DNA of 32,313 nucleotides from Spirochaetota bacterium (GCA_016928815.1 JAFGJZ010000051.1:1-32313); one strand, 5' to 3'. Shown: positions 24,471 to 31,918, counted from the stretch's first letter. Notes: generated by a model not told the origin, from the letters alone. A program made the numbers and translations.

Positions 24471-26982
24471 AAAAGAATTTTTCCCCCCGCGTTCCGATGC
24501 AAATCCTACGATTTATGCATACGAACTGATTGATTTAGCGAGCCATAAAGGTCTGCTCAAGATCGGTTACACAAGCCGTACTTCGCAGGGCCGTATTGCA
24601 GAGCAGCTGAAAACAAGTCGCATTTCCTATAAAATTGTCTTTGAAGAATCTGCAATGAAAAATGACGGAAGCTCATTTACAGATTATGATGTACACCGCT
24701 ATTTACGGAAGAAAGGTATCATAAACACCGAAGGTGAATGGTTTAAATGTACGGTAAAAGATATTAAAGGCGCATTACTTGAAATCAAAAGCGGAATGAA
24801 AAATGAGGATAACCGTACGTTTGATTTTTGTATGCGACCGGAGCAGGAGGATGCCGTAAATAAAACCATTGCTTACTTTAAAAGTTTTAAAAAAGAAAAC
24901 AAAGACAAAACTCCGCACTTTCTCTGGAATGCCAAAATGCGTTTCGGGAAAACTTTTGCCACCTTTCAGCTTGCGAAGAAAATGAATTGGAAAAGATTAT
25001 TGGTGTTAACCTTTAAACCCGCCGTTCAGAATGCATGGGATGAAGATTTACAAACGCATATAGATTTTAAAGGCTGGCAGTTTGTATCGAGAAACGGGCT
25101 CAATTTTGAAAATGCTGATCCTGAAAAGCCAATTGTTTGTTTCGGTTCATTTCAAGACTACTTAGGTAAAAATGAAGCGGGCGGTATAAAGACAAGGAAC
25201 GAATGGGTTCATGCAACAAATTGGGATTGTGTCGTTTTTGACGAATATCATTATGGTGCATGGCGTGAAAATGCAAAAGACCTTTTTGAATCTGAAGACA
25301 AAAATGAAATTGAATATGCAGAGGGCATTGGCATTGAATATTTTGACGAGGAAAATATGCCAATAACCACCAACGGGTATTTGTACTTGTCCGGAACCCC
25401 TTTCAGAGCAATCACATCCGGTGAGTTTATTGAGGAACAAATTTTCAATTGGACATATTCAGATGAACAAAAAGCCAAAGAAAATTGGGGTAAAAACTCC
25501 AATCCTTATGCTTCTTTGCCCAGAATGGTAATGCTAACCTATCAGTTACCGGATTCAATTCGTGAAATAGCAATGCAGGGAGAGTATAATGAATTTGATT
25601 TGAATATATTCTTTTCTGCTAATGGAGAAAGCAATAAAGCCAAATTCAAATATGAAAATGAAGTTCAAAAATGGTTAGACTTGATTCGCGGTTCCTTTTC
25701 AGAAACTACTGTTGATAATTTAAAGATGGGTGCAAAAAAACCGCCATTACCTTTTTCTCACGCTCCCTTGTTGAATGTGTTAAATCATACATTTTGGTTT
25801 TTACCAAGTGTAGCTTCCTGTCATGCAATGAATAATTTATTGTGTCAGAAACAAAATAAATTTTATCATGATTATACTGTAGTTGTTGCAGCAGGTACAA
25901 GTGCCGGTATTGGTGTTGAGGCTTTGCCGCCAGTTCAAAAGGCTATGACTGATAATCCGTTAGAAGCAAAAACGATAACCCTTTCCTGCGGTAAACTTAC
26001 AACCGGGATTTCTATAAAACCATGGACAGGAATTTTCATGCTGCGGAATTCTTCAAGCCCGGAGACATATTTCCAAGCAGCTTTTAGAGTACAAACACCG
26101 TGGACTATTAAAAACCCGGACGGTAAATCACCGAACAAAGAGGAAATAATAAAAGAAGAGTGCTATGTTTTTGACTTCGCCCCCAATCGTGCATTGCGGC
26201 AAATTGCAGACTATAGTTGCCGTTTAAATGTAGGTGAAACCAATCCTGAAGCTAAGGTTGCTGAGTTCATTAATTTTCTTCCGGTTTTAGCTTATGACGG
26301 CAGTTCAATGAAACAGGTTGATGCCGCAGGTATTTTAGACATGGCTATGAGCGGCACAACAGCGACACTTTTAGCAAGACGCTGGGAAAGTGCTTTGCTT
26401 GTAAATGTAGACAATAACACTCTTCAGCGATTAATGAATAATAAAGATGCTATGAATGCATTAATGAGTATTGAAGGGTTCAGAAATTTGAATCAGGATA
26501 TTGAAACGATTATAAACAAAACAGAATCTGTTAAAAAAACAAAACAGGAAGCAAACGAACGGGAATTATCAGATAAAGAAAAAAAAGAACTTTCAGAAGA
26601 AGAAAAGGAATTTAAAAGTTTAAGAAAACAAATACAGGATAAATTAATCAAATTTGCAACACGCATACCTGTATTTATGTATTTAACCGACTACCGTGAA
26701 AGAAGCTTGAAAGATGTTATTATACAACTTGAGCCGGGTCTTTTTAAAAAAGTAACGGGTTTAATAATTAAAGATTTTGAATTATTAGTTAGTCTTGGTG
26801 TATTTAATAGTCAAAAAATGAACGAAGCGGTTTATGGTTTTAAACGATATGAAGATGCTAGTTTAGAATATATCGGAATCAATAAACATGAGGGTGAAGA
26901 TGTTGGTCTTTACGATACAGTGATAAGTTCAAAAGATTATAAGGATACTTTTGAAAATATAGCGGAACCTACATTGAAATAA
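24463..26982 (+). CDS. GIY-YIG (T5orf172-like) nuclease fused to SF2 helicase
   Basis: An 839-residue protein, probably the restriction subunit. Residues about 16-110 resemble the T5orf172 branch of GIY-YIG nucleases: IYAYEL, LLKIGYTSRT (KIGYT 33-37), R44, H78 and GEWF with E92. From about 125 it is a superfamily 2 helicase/translocase: Walker A NAKMRFGKT (156-164), LVLTFKPAVQ, Walker B VVFDEYH (258-263), LYLSGTPFRA, and motif VI QAAFRVQTPW. The rest is helical with a highly charged segment (EKKELSEEEKEF). It starts in an ATGAGTAA overlap with the preceding gene. The end of the operon lies 14 bases before the right flanking repeat. Confidence 0.85.
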   Translation: MSKKEFFPPRSDANPTIYAYELIDLASHKGLLKIGYTSRTSQGRIAEQLKTSRISYKIVFEESAMKNDGSSFTDYDVHRYLRKKGIINTEGEWFKCTVKDIKGALLEIKSGMKNEDNRTFDFCMRPEQEDAVNKTIAYFKSFKKENKDKTPHFLWNAKMRFGKTFATFQLAKKMNWKRLLVLTFKPAVQNAWDEDLQTHIDFKGWQFVSRNGLNFENADPEKPIVCFGSFQDYLGKNEAGGIKTRNEWVHATNWDCVVFDEYHYGAWRENAKDLFESEDKNEIEYAEGIGIEYFDEENMPITTNGYLYLSGTPFRAITSGEFIEEQIFNWTYSDEQKAKENWGKNSNPYASLPRMVMLTYQLPDSIREIAMQGEYNEFDLNIFFSANGESNKAKFKYENEVQKWLDLIRGSFSETTVDNLKMGAKKPPLPFSHAPLLNVLNHTFWFLPSVASCHAMNNLLCQKQNKFYHDYTVVVAAGTSAGIGVEALPPVQKAMTDNPLEAKTITLSCGKLTTGISIKPWTGIFMLRNSSSPETYFQAAFRVQTPWTIKNPDGKSPNKEEIIKEECYVFDFAPNRALRQIADYSCRLNVGETNPEAKVAEFINFLPVLAYDGSSMKQVDAAGILDMAMSGTTATLLARRWESALLVNVDNNTLQRLMNNKDAMNALMSIEGFRNLNQDIETIINKTESVKKTKQEANERELSDKEKKELSEEEKEFKSLRKQIQDKLIKFATRIPVFMYLTDYRERSLKDVIIQLEPGLFKKVTGLIIKDFELLVSLGVFNSQKMNEAVYGFKRYEDASLEYIGINKHEGEDVGLYDTVISSKDYKDTFENIAEPTLK

Positions 26983-26996
26983 GTAATCCGGCATCT

Positions 26997-27028
26997 AAAC
27001 TCCCCGGCCGGTTCAGGCTGCAGTTCCG
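26997..27028 (+). repeat. Direct repeat, right copy flanking the restriction-modification island
   Basis: Same orientation as 21001-21032, with 29 of 32 bases identical (AAACTCCCCGGCCGG, then GGCTGCAGTTCCG). Confidence 0.7.
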
Positions 27029-27143
27029 TTCCGGTTTGCAGAATGATTTTGATCTTGAAGAGGAAATTCATTGTAAATGCAATACTTATTTTAGAAACAC
27101 TGATTATTTGCGGTAAAATAGTGTTACATAACAGGAGGATATT

Positions 27144-27920
27144 ATGAAGATCAAAATTTATCTGACTTTTCTGATTATATCTGCCTTTACTTCCATTTCA
27201 ATAGCATCAGCTAATTCAAAAGATATATTCACAAAAAGTGTAACTTATAAAATTGACGGAAAAAACTTTGTCGGATTTCTTGCTTATGACAAATCAACCG
27301 CACAGAAAAGGCCCGGTGTGCTTGTTGTGCATGAGTGGCGCGGCATAAATGATTATGCGAAAAAGCGGGCGGTTGATCTTGCAAAAGAGGGTTTTGTTGC
27401 ATTTGCACTCGACATGTACGGCGACGGTATGGAAGTTGCTCAGGCAGAAGCGCGAAACATGTCTTCAGCGGTCGGGTCTGATTTCCCATTGATTAAAAAA
27501 AGATTCAATGCCGCTTTGAGTGAACTTAAAAAAGAAAAGTATGTGGATAAAAATAAAATTGCAGCAATCGGGTACTGTTTCGGCGGAGGCATTGTCCTTA
27601 ACATGGCAAGAATGGGGACAGATATAGATGCTGTTGTCGGATTTCATTCGTCAATCAATACAGGGCTCACAGCTTCAAAGGGCGACATTAAAACAAAGGT
27701 ACTTGCAATTCAGGGAGACGGAGACCCTGCAGCGCCGGTTGAAAAGCAGAAAGCATTTCTTGAAGAAATGAAAGCAAGCGGAGCGGAATTTTCGTACCTT
27801 ATCTATCAGAACCTTAACGCTCATAATTTCACAAATCCGGAAGGCGGCACTTATCATAAAAACGAAGCGGAAATGGCATGGGCTTCAATGCTGGTTTTTC
27901 TTGATTCAGCACTTAAATAA
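27144..27920 (+). CDS. Exported dienelactone hydrolase-family protein
   Basis: A 258-residue alpha/beta hydrolase with a signal peptide (about residues 1-23). The catalytic triad can be read: nucleophile Cys145 in GYCFGGG, an Asp in GDGDPAAP (about 194), and His227 in NAHNFTNPE. Oxyanion-region VVHEWRG and the length fit the dienelactone hydrolase family, which opens lactone or ester bonds; the real substrate is unknown. An AGGAGG-like site precedes the ATG, and a strong terminator follows. It is outside the flanking repeat and reads like a chromosomal gene. Confidence 0.9.
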   Translation: MKIKIYLTFLIISAFTSISIASANSKDIFTKSVTYKIDGKNFVGFLAYDKSTAQKRPGVLVVHEWRGINDYAKKRAVDLAKEGFVAFALDMYGDGMEVAQAEARNMSSAVGSDFPLIKKRFNAALSELKKEKYVDKNKIAAIGYCFGGGIVLNMARMGTDIDAVVGFHSSINTGLTASKGDIKTKVLAIQGDGDPAAPVEKQKAFLEEMKASGAEFSYLIYQNLNAHNFTNPEGGTYHKNEAEMAWASMLVFLDSALK

Positions 27921-27943
27921 AAACAGCCTTTCGGGCTGTTTTT
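27919..27943 (+). terminator. Terminator of the dienelactone hydrolase gene
   Basis: AAAAACAGCC (27919-27928) and GGCTGTTTTT (27934-27943), with a five-base loop and a T-run. Confidence 0.9.
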
Positions 27944-28540
27944 ATTTTTGGGAACTTAAAAACATTTGTTTTTAGGGGCGGATGACAAGCCTGTGGCTTG
28001 ACAATGCTGAAAGAAACAATATGCTGCGTTCAAAGCAGAGTGTTTTTGCGTTTGAACAAACGCGGGTTCCGGCATTTCTTTTTTCATCGCAAAAAAAGAA
28101 ACGCCTAGCAAAGATGCTGATCAGGATGATCGAATGTCAATGACGCACAGGAAGTGCGGAAAGTCATCGACAAAAATACTAGTCCTCAAGCGGCCGGCTT
28201 TTTCACAACATCCTGTTGTGTGCCGGCAGGCGTACATCCTGTACGCACCCGGACGGCTTGCGCGAACCGAAGAACATCGTGTTCCGGATTCGCGCTGCTT
28301 CGCCTCCTGCTTCAGCATTCCGGAGTATATTTCCGGGAAAGTAGTTTCTTAGAAGTTCCCTTGTAGTTGTTTTAAATAATTCTATTGTCATTTGCGTAAT
28401 CGGAACCGGTGTTATATTTTAAAAGAACGCAGTAAATTTTCCAGACTAGCCTCATAGTGACCGTACAGATAACCCTTGTTGGGAGATTGATCGTTTACAT
28501 TATACATCAACTTATCTGCTTAAGTAATTTTTCTTTTCTG
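27944..28540. other. Non-coding, GC-rich, hairpin-dense region
   Basis: About 600 bases with no credible gene; open frames here overlap in several frames on both strands and have no ribosome binding sites. It contains many inverted repeats: CAAGCC/GGCTTG (27986-28000), GCGTTTG/CAAACGC (28048-28063), and a 14-base near-perfect stem at 28071-28084/28092-28105. The hairpin cluster at 28144-28295 is listed separately. The last 150 bases before the toxin-antitoxin promoter are AT-rich and show nothing further. Confidence 0.65.
28144..28295 (+). repeat. Cluster of REP-like hairpins with ACATCNTGT tips
   Basis: Hairpins follow one another: CACAACA-TCC-TGTTGTG (28204-28220), GCGTACA-TCC-TGTACGC (28230-28246), and a larger one from 28260 to 28295 built on GAACA-TCG-TGTTC with outer arms GCGCGAA/TTCGCGC. 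An inverted relative, CGCAC...GTGCG, lies at 28144-28158. Each plus-strand member is followed by a CCGG-containing stretch. Arms vary while tips are conserved. Confidence 0.65.
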
Positions 28541-28577
28541 TTGACAATACGTATCAATATTGATATATTATACGTAT
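28541..28577 (+). promoter_or_regulatory. Promoter and operator of the toxin-antitoxin operon
   Basis: TTGACA (28541-28546) and TATATT (28564-28569) with a 17-base spacer form a near-consensus promoter. A perfect 14-base palindrome, TATCAATATTGATA (28552-28565), fills the spacer, and the octamer ATACGTAT occurs at 28547-28554 and 28570-28577. This fits antitoxin autorepression. Confidence 0.75.
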
Positions 28578-28590
28578 GGAGGATTCAGCG

Positions 28591-28839
28591 ATGGAAACAA
28601 AATTAACCTTAAAACTTGATCAGAATGTTATTAATTCAGCTAAAGCCTATGCATCGAAAAATAAAAAAAGTCTTTCCGGTCTTGTAGAAGAGTATTTTAA
28701 GAATATTTGCCTGAATGATAAGGAAAATATTAGTGAAATAAATCCTCTGGTATTGGAATTATCCGGGATAATTTCTGAAAACAGCATTAAGAGTTATTCG
28801 GATGATTATCTGAAATATATTGAGAACAAATATGAATAA
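28591..28839 (+). CDS. Antitoxin of a PIN-domain toxin-antitoxin pair (DUF6364/VapB-like)
   Basis: An 82-residue protein beginning METKLTLKLDQNVINSAKAY, a ribbon-helix-helix-like N-terminus with a C-terminal tail suited to binding a toxin. The ATG at 28591 has GGAGGA seven bases upstream; an in-frame ATG at 28576 sits at the predicted transcription start. By family, it should neutralise the downstream PIN ribonuclease and repress its own promoter through the palindromes upstream. Its stop overlaps the toxin start by eight bases. Confidence 0.8.
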   Translation: METKLTLKLDQNVINSAKAYASKNKKSLSGLVEEYFKNICLNDKENISEINPLVLELSGIISENSIKSYSDDYLKYIENKYE

Positions 28840-29242
28840 AAAAGTATATGTTGATACTGATATTGTTCTCGATTTATTAACGGAGCGAAAACCATTTTAT
28901 AATTCAGCAGCAAAAATATTTTCATTAGCAGTTGAAAACAAAATACAACTCTTCGTAAGTCCGGTTTTGATTAGTAATGTTTTCTATATTCTCCGGAAAT
29001 CATCAGGTCAGGAATCAGCTGTTATTAACCTGCGGAAGCTCCGGACGATGATAAATATTGTCCCTGTAAATCAGAAAATAATTGATCATGTTTTAGCATC
29101 AAATTTCAAAGATCTCGAAGATGGAATACAGTATTATAGTGCAATCGAAGCAGGAATTAAAATTATTTTAACACGAAATTCCAAGGATTTTACCGGAAAA
29201 CCAGTGTCTATAATGAATTGTGAAGAATATCTGGCAGTATAG
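28832..29242 (+). CDS. PIN-domain ribonuclease toxin (VapC-like)
   Basis: A 136-residue PIN-fold protein. Acidic active-site candidates are D8 in YVDTD near the N-terminus, D94/D97 in FKDLEDGIQYYSA, and D119 in LTRNSKDF. Such toxins cleave RNA (often tRNA or rRNA) when released from the antitoxin. The ATG at 28832 overlaps the antitoxin stop (ATGAATAA), so translation is coupled; a TTG at 28820 is less likely. No truncation is seen and the pair is probably functional. Confidence 0.87.
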   Translation: MNKKVYVDTDIVLDLLTERKPFYNSAAKIFSLAVENKIQLFVSPVLISNVFYILRKSSGQESAVINLRKLRTMINIVPVNQKIIDHVLASNFKDLEDGIQYYSAIEAGIKIILTRNSKDFTGKPVSIMNCEEYLAV

Positions 29243-29275
29243 ATGCAGCAATTTCAACCAGGAGTAATGTTTGTT

Positions 29276-29839
29276 ATGAAAAAGATGCTGTTTTTTTGTG
29301 TCGCAATTCTGATTTTCAGCGGCTGTACTACAACAATAAAAAATTACGGGATGAAGAATCAGACATATCCTGAATGGATGTTAAATTATGAATTCGGAAG
29401 GAATTATCTTGGTCTGCAGTATGATGAAAAAAATAAAGACCGTCATGATTATGATAAAAATAATTTTTTCATTGAGAATAATGCCACTTTCGGGAACAGG
29501 AATTTTGAGTTTAGACTTTTGATTGATCCTCAGATAGATTTTAAATATTTAACCATCATTGAAATAAGTTATGTCAAAGACGGTGAAAAAATATTCCTTG
29601 TAGAAAACAGAAAAATTAAAAATGACGGACGGCGATACACGCAATTACCGGAAATAAAGTACAGAAACTTTGATAAATATTTTAAAAATATGAAAGTGGG
29701 GGAAAAGACCGCAATTTTACTTATTCAGAAATACCGGTTTGATGACGGCCCGGTAATTACAGAAGAAGCGCCTTATGTTTTAACCTGCTTTGAAGATGAA
29801 TATAATCCGTTAAATAAGCTGCCGTTTCCTACGCGGTAA
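29276..29839 (+). CDS. Hypothetical lipoprotein
   Basis: A 187-residue protein with the signal peptide MKKMLFFCVAILIFSGC; the lipobox IFSGC makes Cys17 the lipidation site. The mature part is hydrophilic with alternating strand-like stretches (FLVENRKIKNDGRRY, EKTAILLIQKYRF); no family is recognised. The ATG at 29276 is chosen because it gives a clean signal peptide, with AGGAG 11 bases upstream; ATGs at 29267 and 29243 are also in frame. It follows the toxin gene directly and could be cotranscribed, though function is unrelated. Confidence 0.7.
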   Translation: MKKMLFFCVAILIFSGCTTTIKNYGMKNQTYPEWMLNYEFGRNYLGLQYDEKNKDRHDYDKNNFFIENNATFGNRNFEFRLLIDPQIDFKYLTIIEISYVKDGEKIFLVENRKIKNDGRRYTQLPEIKYRNFDKYFKNMKVGEKTAILLIQKYRFDDGPVITEEAPYVLTCFEDEYNPLNKLPFPTR

Positions 29840-29914
29840 AGATGAAATAAAGTGAAAGTCATAATTTCCTTGATATTTGGCGGAATATGTGACAGTTTTG
29901 TCGTGTACAAGGGA

Positions 29915-29921
29915 GTTGGGT
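29915..29921 (+). other. Possible first integron recombination point (GTTRRRY match)
   Basis: GTTGGGT fits the integron core-site consensus GTTRRRY and lies 41 bases before the first cassette-like gene. A small inverted repeat GACA/TGTC is at 29891-29902. A seven-base degenerate match is weak evidence; no integrase gene is near. Confidence 0.25.
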
Positions 29922-29962
29922 GCAATTTTTGCAGAAACCAATTTTTTTAATCAGGAGTTGTT

Positions 29963-30202
29963 ATGGCTAAATTCAATTGTCCCTATTGTGATGGTTTTAT
30001 TCAAACAAGCGGATTGATTCCAAATCTAAGTGAATCATTATTAATTTCTGATAAAGAATTTCATGATGAGCCTGATAAAATTGATTATGAATCTTTATAT
30101 AAAAAAATGATTCATTTATTTCGATGCAATAGCTGTAATTCTATTGCTATATTTTGGGAAGGAATGAATTCTTTGCCAACATGGTATAATGAGAATTCCT
30201 AA
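29963..30202 (+). CDS. Small zinc-ribbon-like protein, probable cassette gene
   Basis: A 79-residue protein starting MAKFNCPYCDGF. Two CxxC pairs (C6/C9 and C54/C57) form a likely zinc ribbon around a 45-residue acidic insert. The function is unknown; similar small proteins are frequent in integron cassettes and on mobile DNA. CAGGAG precedes the ATG. An attC-like hairpin starts 24 bases after its stop, the arrangement expected of a gene cassette. Confidence 0.7.
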   Translation: MAKFNCPYCDGFIQTSGLIPNLSESLLISDKEFHDEPDKIDYESLYKKMIHLFRCNSCNSIAIFWEGMNSLPTWYNENS

Positions 30203-30225
30203 GTGCACACTGATGCAAAAACTTC

Positions 30226-30315
30226 CGATAACAAGAAATATGCACTACGACCTTCGGTCTTGGCCTTCGGCAAATGAGGCGTTGCCGAACTTCGCATATT
30301 TCTGGAACGTTAGGC
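30226..30315 (+). repeat. attC-like site 1
   Basis: The right end GTTAGGC (30309-30315) fits GTTRRRY exactly; the left end has the conserved AAC (30230-30232). Between them, AGAAATATGC (30234-30243) and GCATATTTCT (30294-30303) form a perfect 10-base stem. The central part has its own stem (TTCGGCAA/TTGCCGAA). The 90-base length is normal for attC. The asymmetry outside the stem is one base on the left and five on the right. Confidence 0.6.
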
Positions 30316-30353
30316 GATATATAATATTAGGCTTTTTGTAATAAGAGGTTAAA

Positions 30354-31204
30354 ATGGATTGGAATGTCTTTTTTTCAACATATGCACAAGCTTCTGCGGC
30401 GATAATAGGAATAATTGCGGCCTTCACTATTGCAAAACTTATCACAGAAAATGGAGAGTATGAAACACTTAAAATGAACTTGATAATTTAATTATTGATT
30501 ATTCAAAGACTATTAAAGAAATTAAAAATTTGAATTTTAATTGGCATGATAATATGTTGATTGAATATGATTCTGAAATTCAAACCGCAATGGGTGATCA
30601 TGAATTTGATGATAAAACTGATCTTGAAATAGAAATGTACCTAAATAATAAGATACCTGATTTGTATAATGCTAAAATAGCTGTTAATTATTTCAAAGAA
30701 AAAAATGATGAAATTAAATCTAAAATATCAGGTCAGTATGGTGTGATACACCCATCGCCATATAAATTTCCATCTAAAGATTTTTGGAAAAATATTTATG
30801 AGTTTCGTGAGAAAGTCGACAGTTACTGTATTAATTCGGAAGCATTTATTGAAAAATTTAAAAAAATGAAAAATATGATCCAAGGTAATTGTAATGATCT
30901 AAAACCTATAACAATAGCTTTCTATATCTTAATTCCTTCGGTTGTTTTTACAATTATTTACTCCTTACATTTTTTACCGTTACCTATTGGAGCGTTTCCA
31001 GTTATGACGTATAATCCGATCGAAATATTTGAATCTTTAATAACTTTAAAATTTTTGATGTTATTTATTTTAACAATATTTTCAGTAGGTTTAAATGGAT
31101 ATTTTTTAGTATTATGTTACAAAATCAAAATTAAATATGATATCATGAAATTACAAATTACGGATAATCATCTTGAATTAAAGAATTATTCTGAAAACTT
31201 CTAA
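30354..31204 (+). pseudogene. Cassette membrane protein gene, frameshifted
   Basis: The gene starts at the ATG at 30354 (MDWNVFFSTYAQASAAIIGI, AGAGG upstream) and reads 45 codons to a TAA at 30489-30491. The rest of the protein continues in the -1 frame, open from 30473 to the stop at 31204. Joining the frames at the AAAA run (30471-30474) gives a protein of about 283 residues reading ...YETLKNELDNLII.... It has one hydrophobic N-terminal segment and two more near the C-terminus (FYILIPSVVFTIIYSLHF and LMLFILTIFSVGLNGYF), with a soluble middle of about 150 residues. No family is recognised. A sequencing error, a real mutation or phase variation would all fit. Confidence 0.65.
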
Positions 31205-31215
31205 TATCATACGTC

Positions 31216-31258
31216 GTATAACGTTGGCTTCCACGGGCTCCAGCCAACGTTGTTTAGC
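31216..31258 (+). repeat. attC-like site 2
   Basis: GTATAAC at the left (31216-31222), GTTTAGC at the right (31252-31258), and a perfect 10-base stem AACGTTGGCT/AGCCAACGTT (31220-31229, 31242-31251). The loop is 12 bases. At 43 bases it is shorter than usual attC sites, but the offset between the arms resembles site 1. Confidence 0.55.
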
Positions 31259-31307
31259 AAAAGGACGTTGTACTCAATTGTGCTGAATAAATAAGGTAAA
31301 AAATAAT

Positions 31308-31736
31308 ATGAATTATATTGATGACTATCCAACTTGTGATGAAACGCATGCTACATTGTGAATTTATTTTGATAACGAATATCCTGATTATATAACAAAA
31401 TTTATAGGGATTGAACCTACAGAAATACAAGTTAAAAATGAACAAGTGGAATATAAAGGTAAAAAAATGAACCGTAAAATTCCAATCAATGGTTGGTTCT
31501 TAAATAGTTCACATAGCATAATTTCGAAAGATTCAAGACGACATATTGATTATATTCTAGATAAAATCCACCCTGTTAAAGAGAAAATAGATGAATTAAT
31601 CAATTTAGGTGCAAAAATTGAGATATCGTGTTTTTGGAGAACAAAACAAGGTCATGGTGGTCCGATCTTATCAGTAGAGCAATTTCAAAGGCTTGCTGAA
31701 ATTAAAATTGATCTGTTTTATGATTTTTATTGTTAA
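31308..31736 (+). pseudogene. DUF4279-like cassette gene with in-frame stop
   Basis: An ATG at 31308 with AAGGT upstream opens a frame that meets TGA at codon 18 (31359-31361) and then continues in the same frame to a stop at 31736. The complete reading (about 142 residues) resembles DUF4279 proteins: an N-terminal D-E-THATL stretch, FIGIEPTEIQVKN, GWFLNSSHSIISKDSRRHID, and the C-terminal SCFWRTKQGHGGPILS. The DUF4279 function is unknown. The nonsense codon replaces one residue in an otherwise intact family match, so it is a recent inactivation; translation from an internal ATG such as 31467 would make only the C-terminal two thirds. Confidence 0.7.
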
Positions 31737-31752
31737 ACAGATGTGCAACTTT

Positions 31753-31918
31753 GCATAACGAGACTGTTGAAAAAGTCAATTTCTAATTAAAAATTAATTG
31801 ACAGCATAAATATTTCATATTAAAAATTCATTTAAAATGCAGTTGCAATCGGAGGTTATTTATGCCGCGTTTTAAATATACCGATCGTGAACAGGGACTA
31901 TTTTTACAAATTGGATAA
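31753..31918 (+). mobile_element. Left end of an IS1182-family element inserted at an attC-like start
   Basis: GCATAAC at 31753-31759 looks like the start of a third attC site, but what follows is GAGACTGTTGAAAAAGTC, typical of an IS1182-family terminal repeat. The leader ends in CGGAGG and the transposase start. The element is cut short at about 31915. Confidence 0.55.
31862..31918 (+). pseudogene. IS1182-family transposase, N-terminal 18 codons only
   Basis: The reading frame MPRFKYTDREQGLFLQIG then stop closely resembles the N-termini of IS1182-family transposases (MxRFKxxDxxQxLFLP). CGGAGG lies six bases before the ATG. The rest of the gene, normally over 400 residues, is absent; the next gene begins four bases later. 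Confidence 0.65.

Noticed and set aside
28144..28295. Possible CRISPR array
   Set aside because: Only the hairpin tips are conserved; there is no identical repeat of constant length, no regular spacers and no cas gene.
28121..28391. Overlapping open frames on both strands in the GC-rich region
   Set aside because: They are mutual shadows across palindromic, GC-rich DNA, have no ribosome binding sites and give low-complexity protein.
28450..28500. tRNA or small RNA gene
   Set aside because: No cloverleaf or conserved T-loop could be found; the short CCC/GGG pairing is isolated.
30465..30491. Programmed -1 frameshifting in the cassette gene
   Set aside because: The zero-frame codons CTT AAA ATG do not form a canonical X XXY YYZ heptamer and no stimulatory stem is seen, so mutation or read error is simpler.
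31359..31361. Selenocysteine or reassigned TGA in the DUF4279 gene
   Set aside because: No SECIS-like hairpin follows, the family does not need selenium, and other genes here end in TGA.
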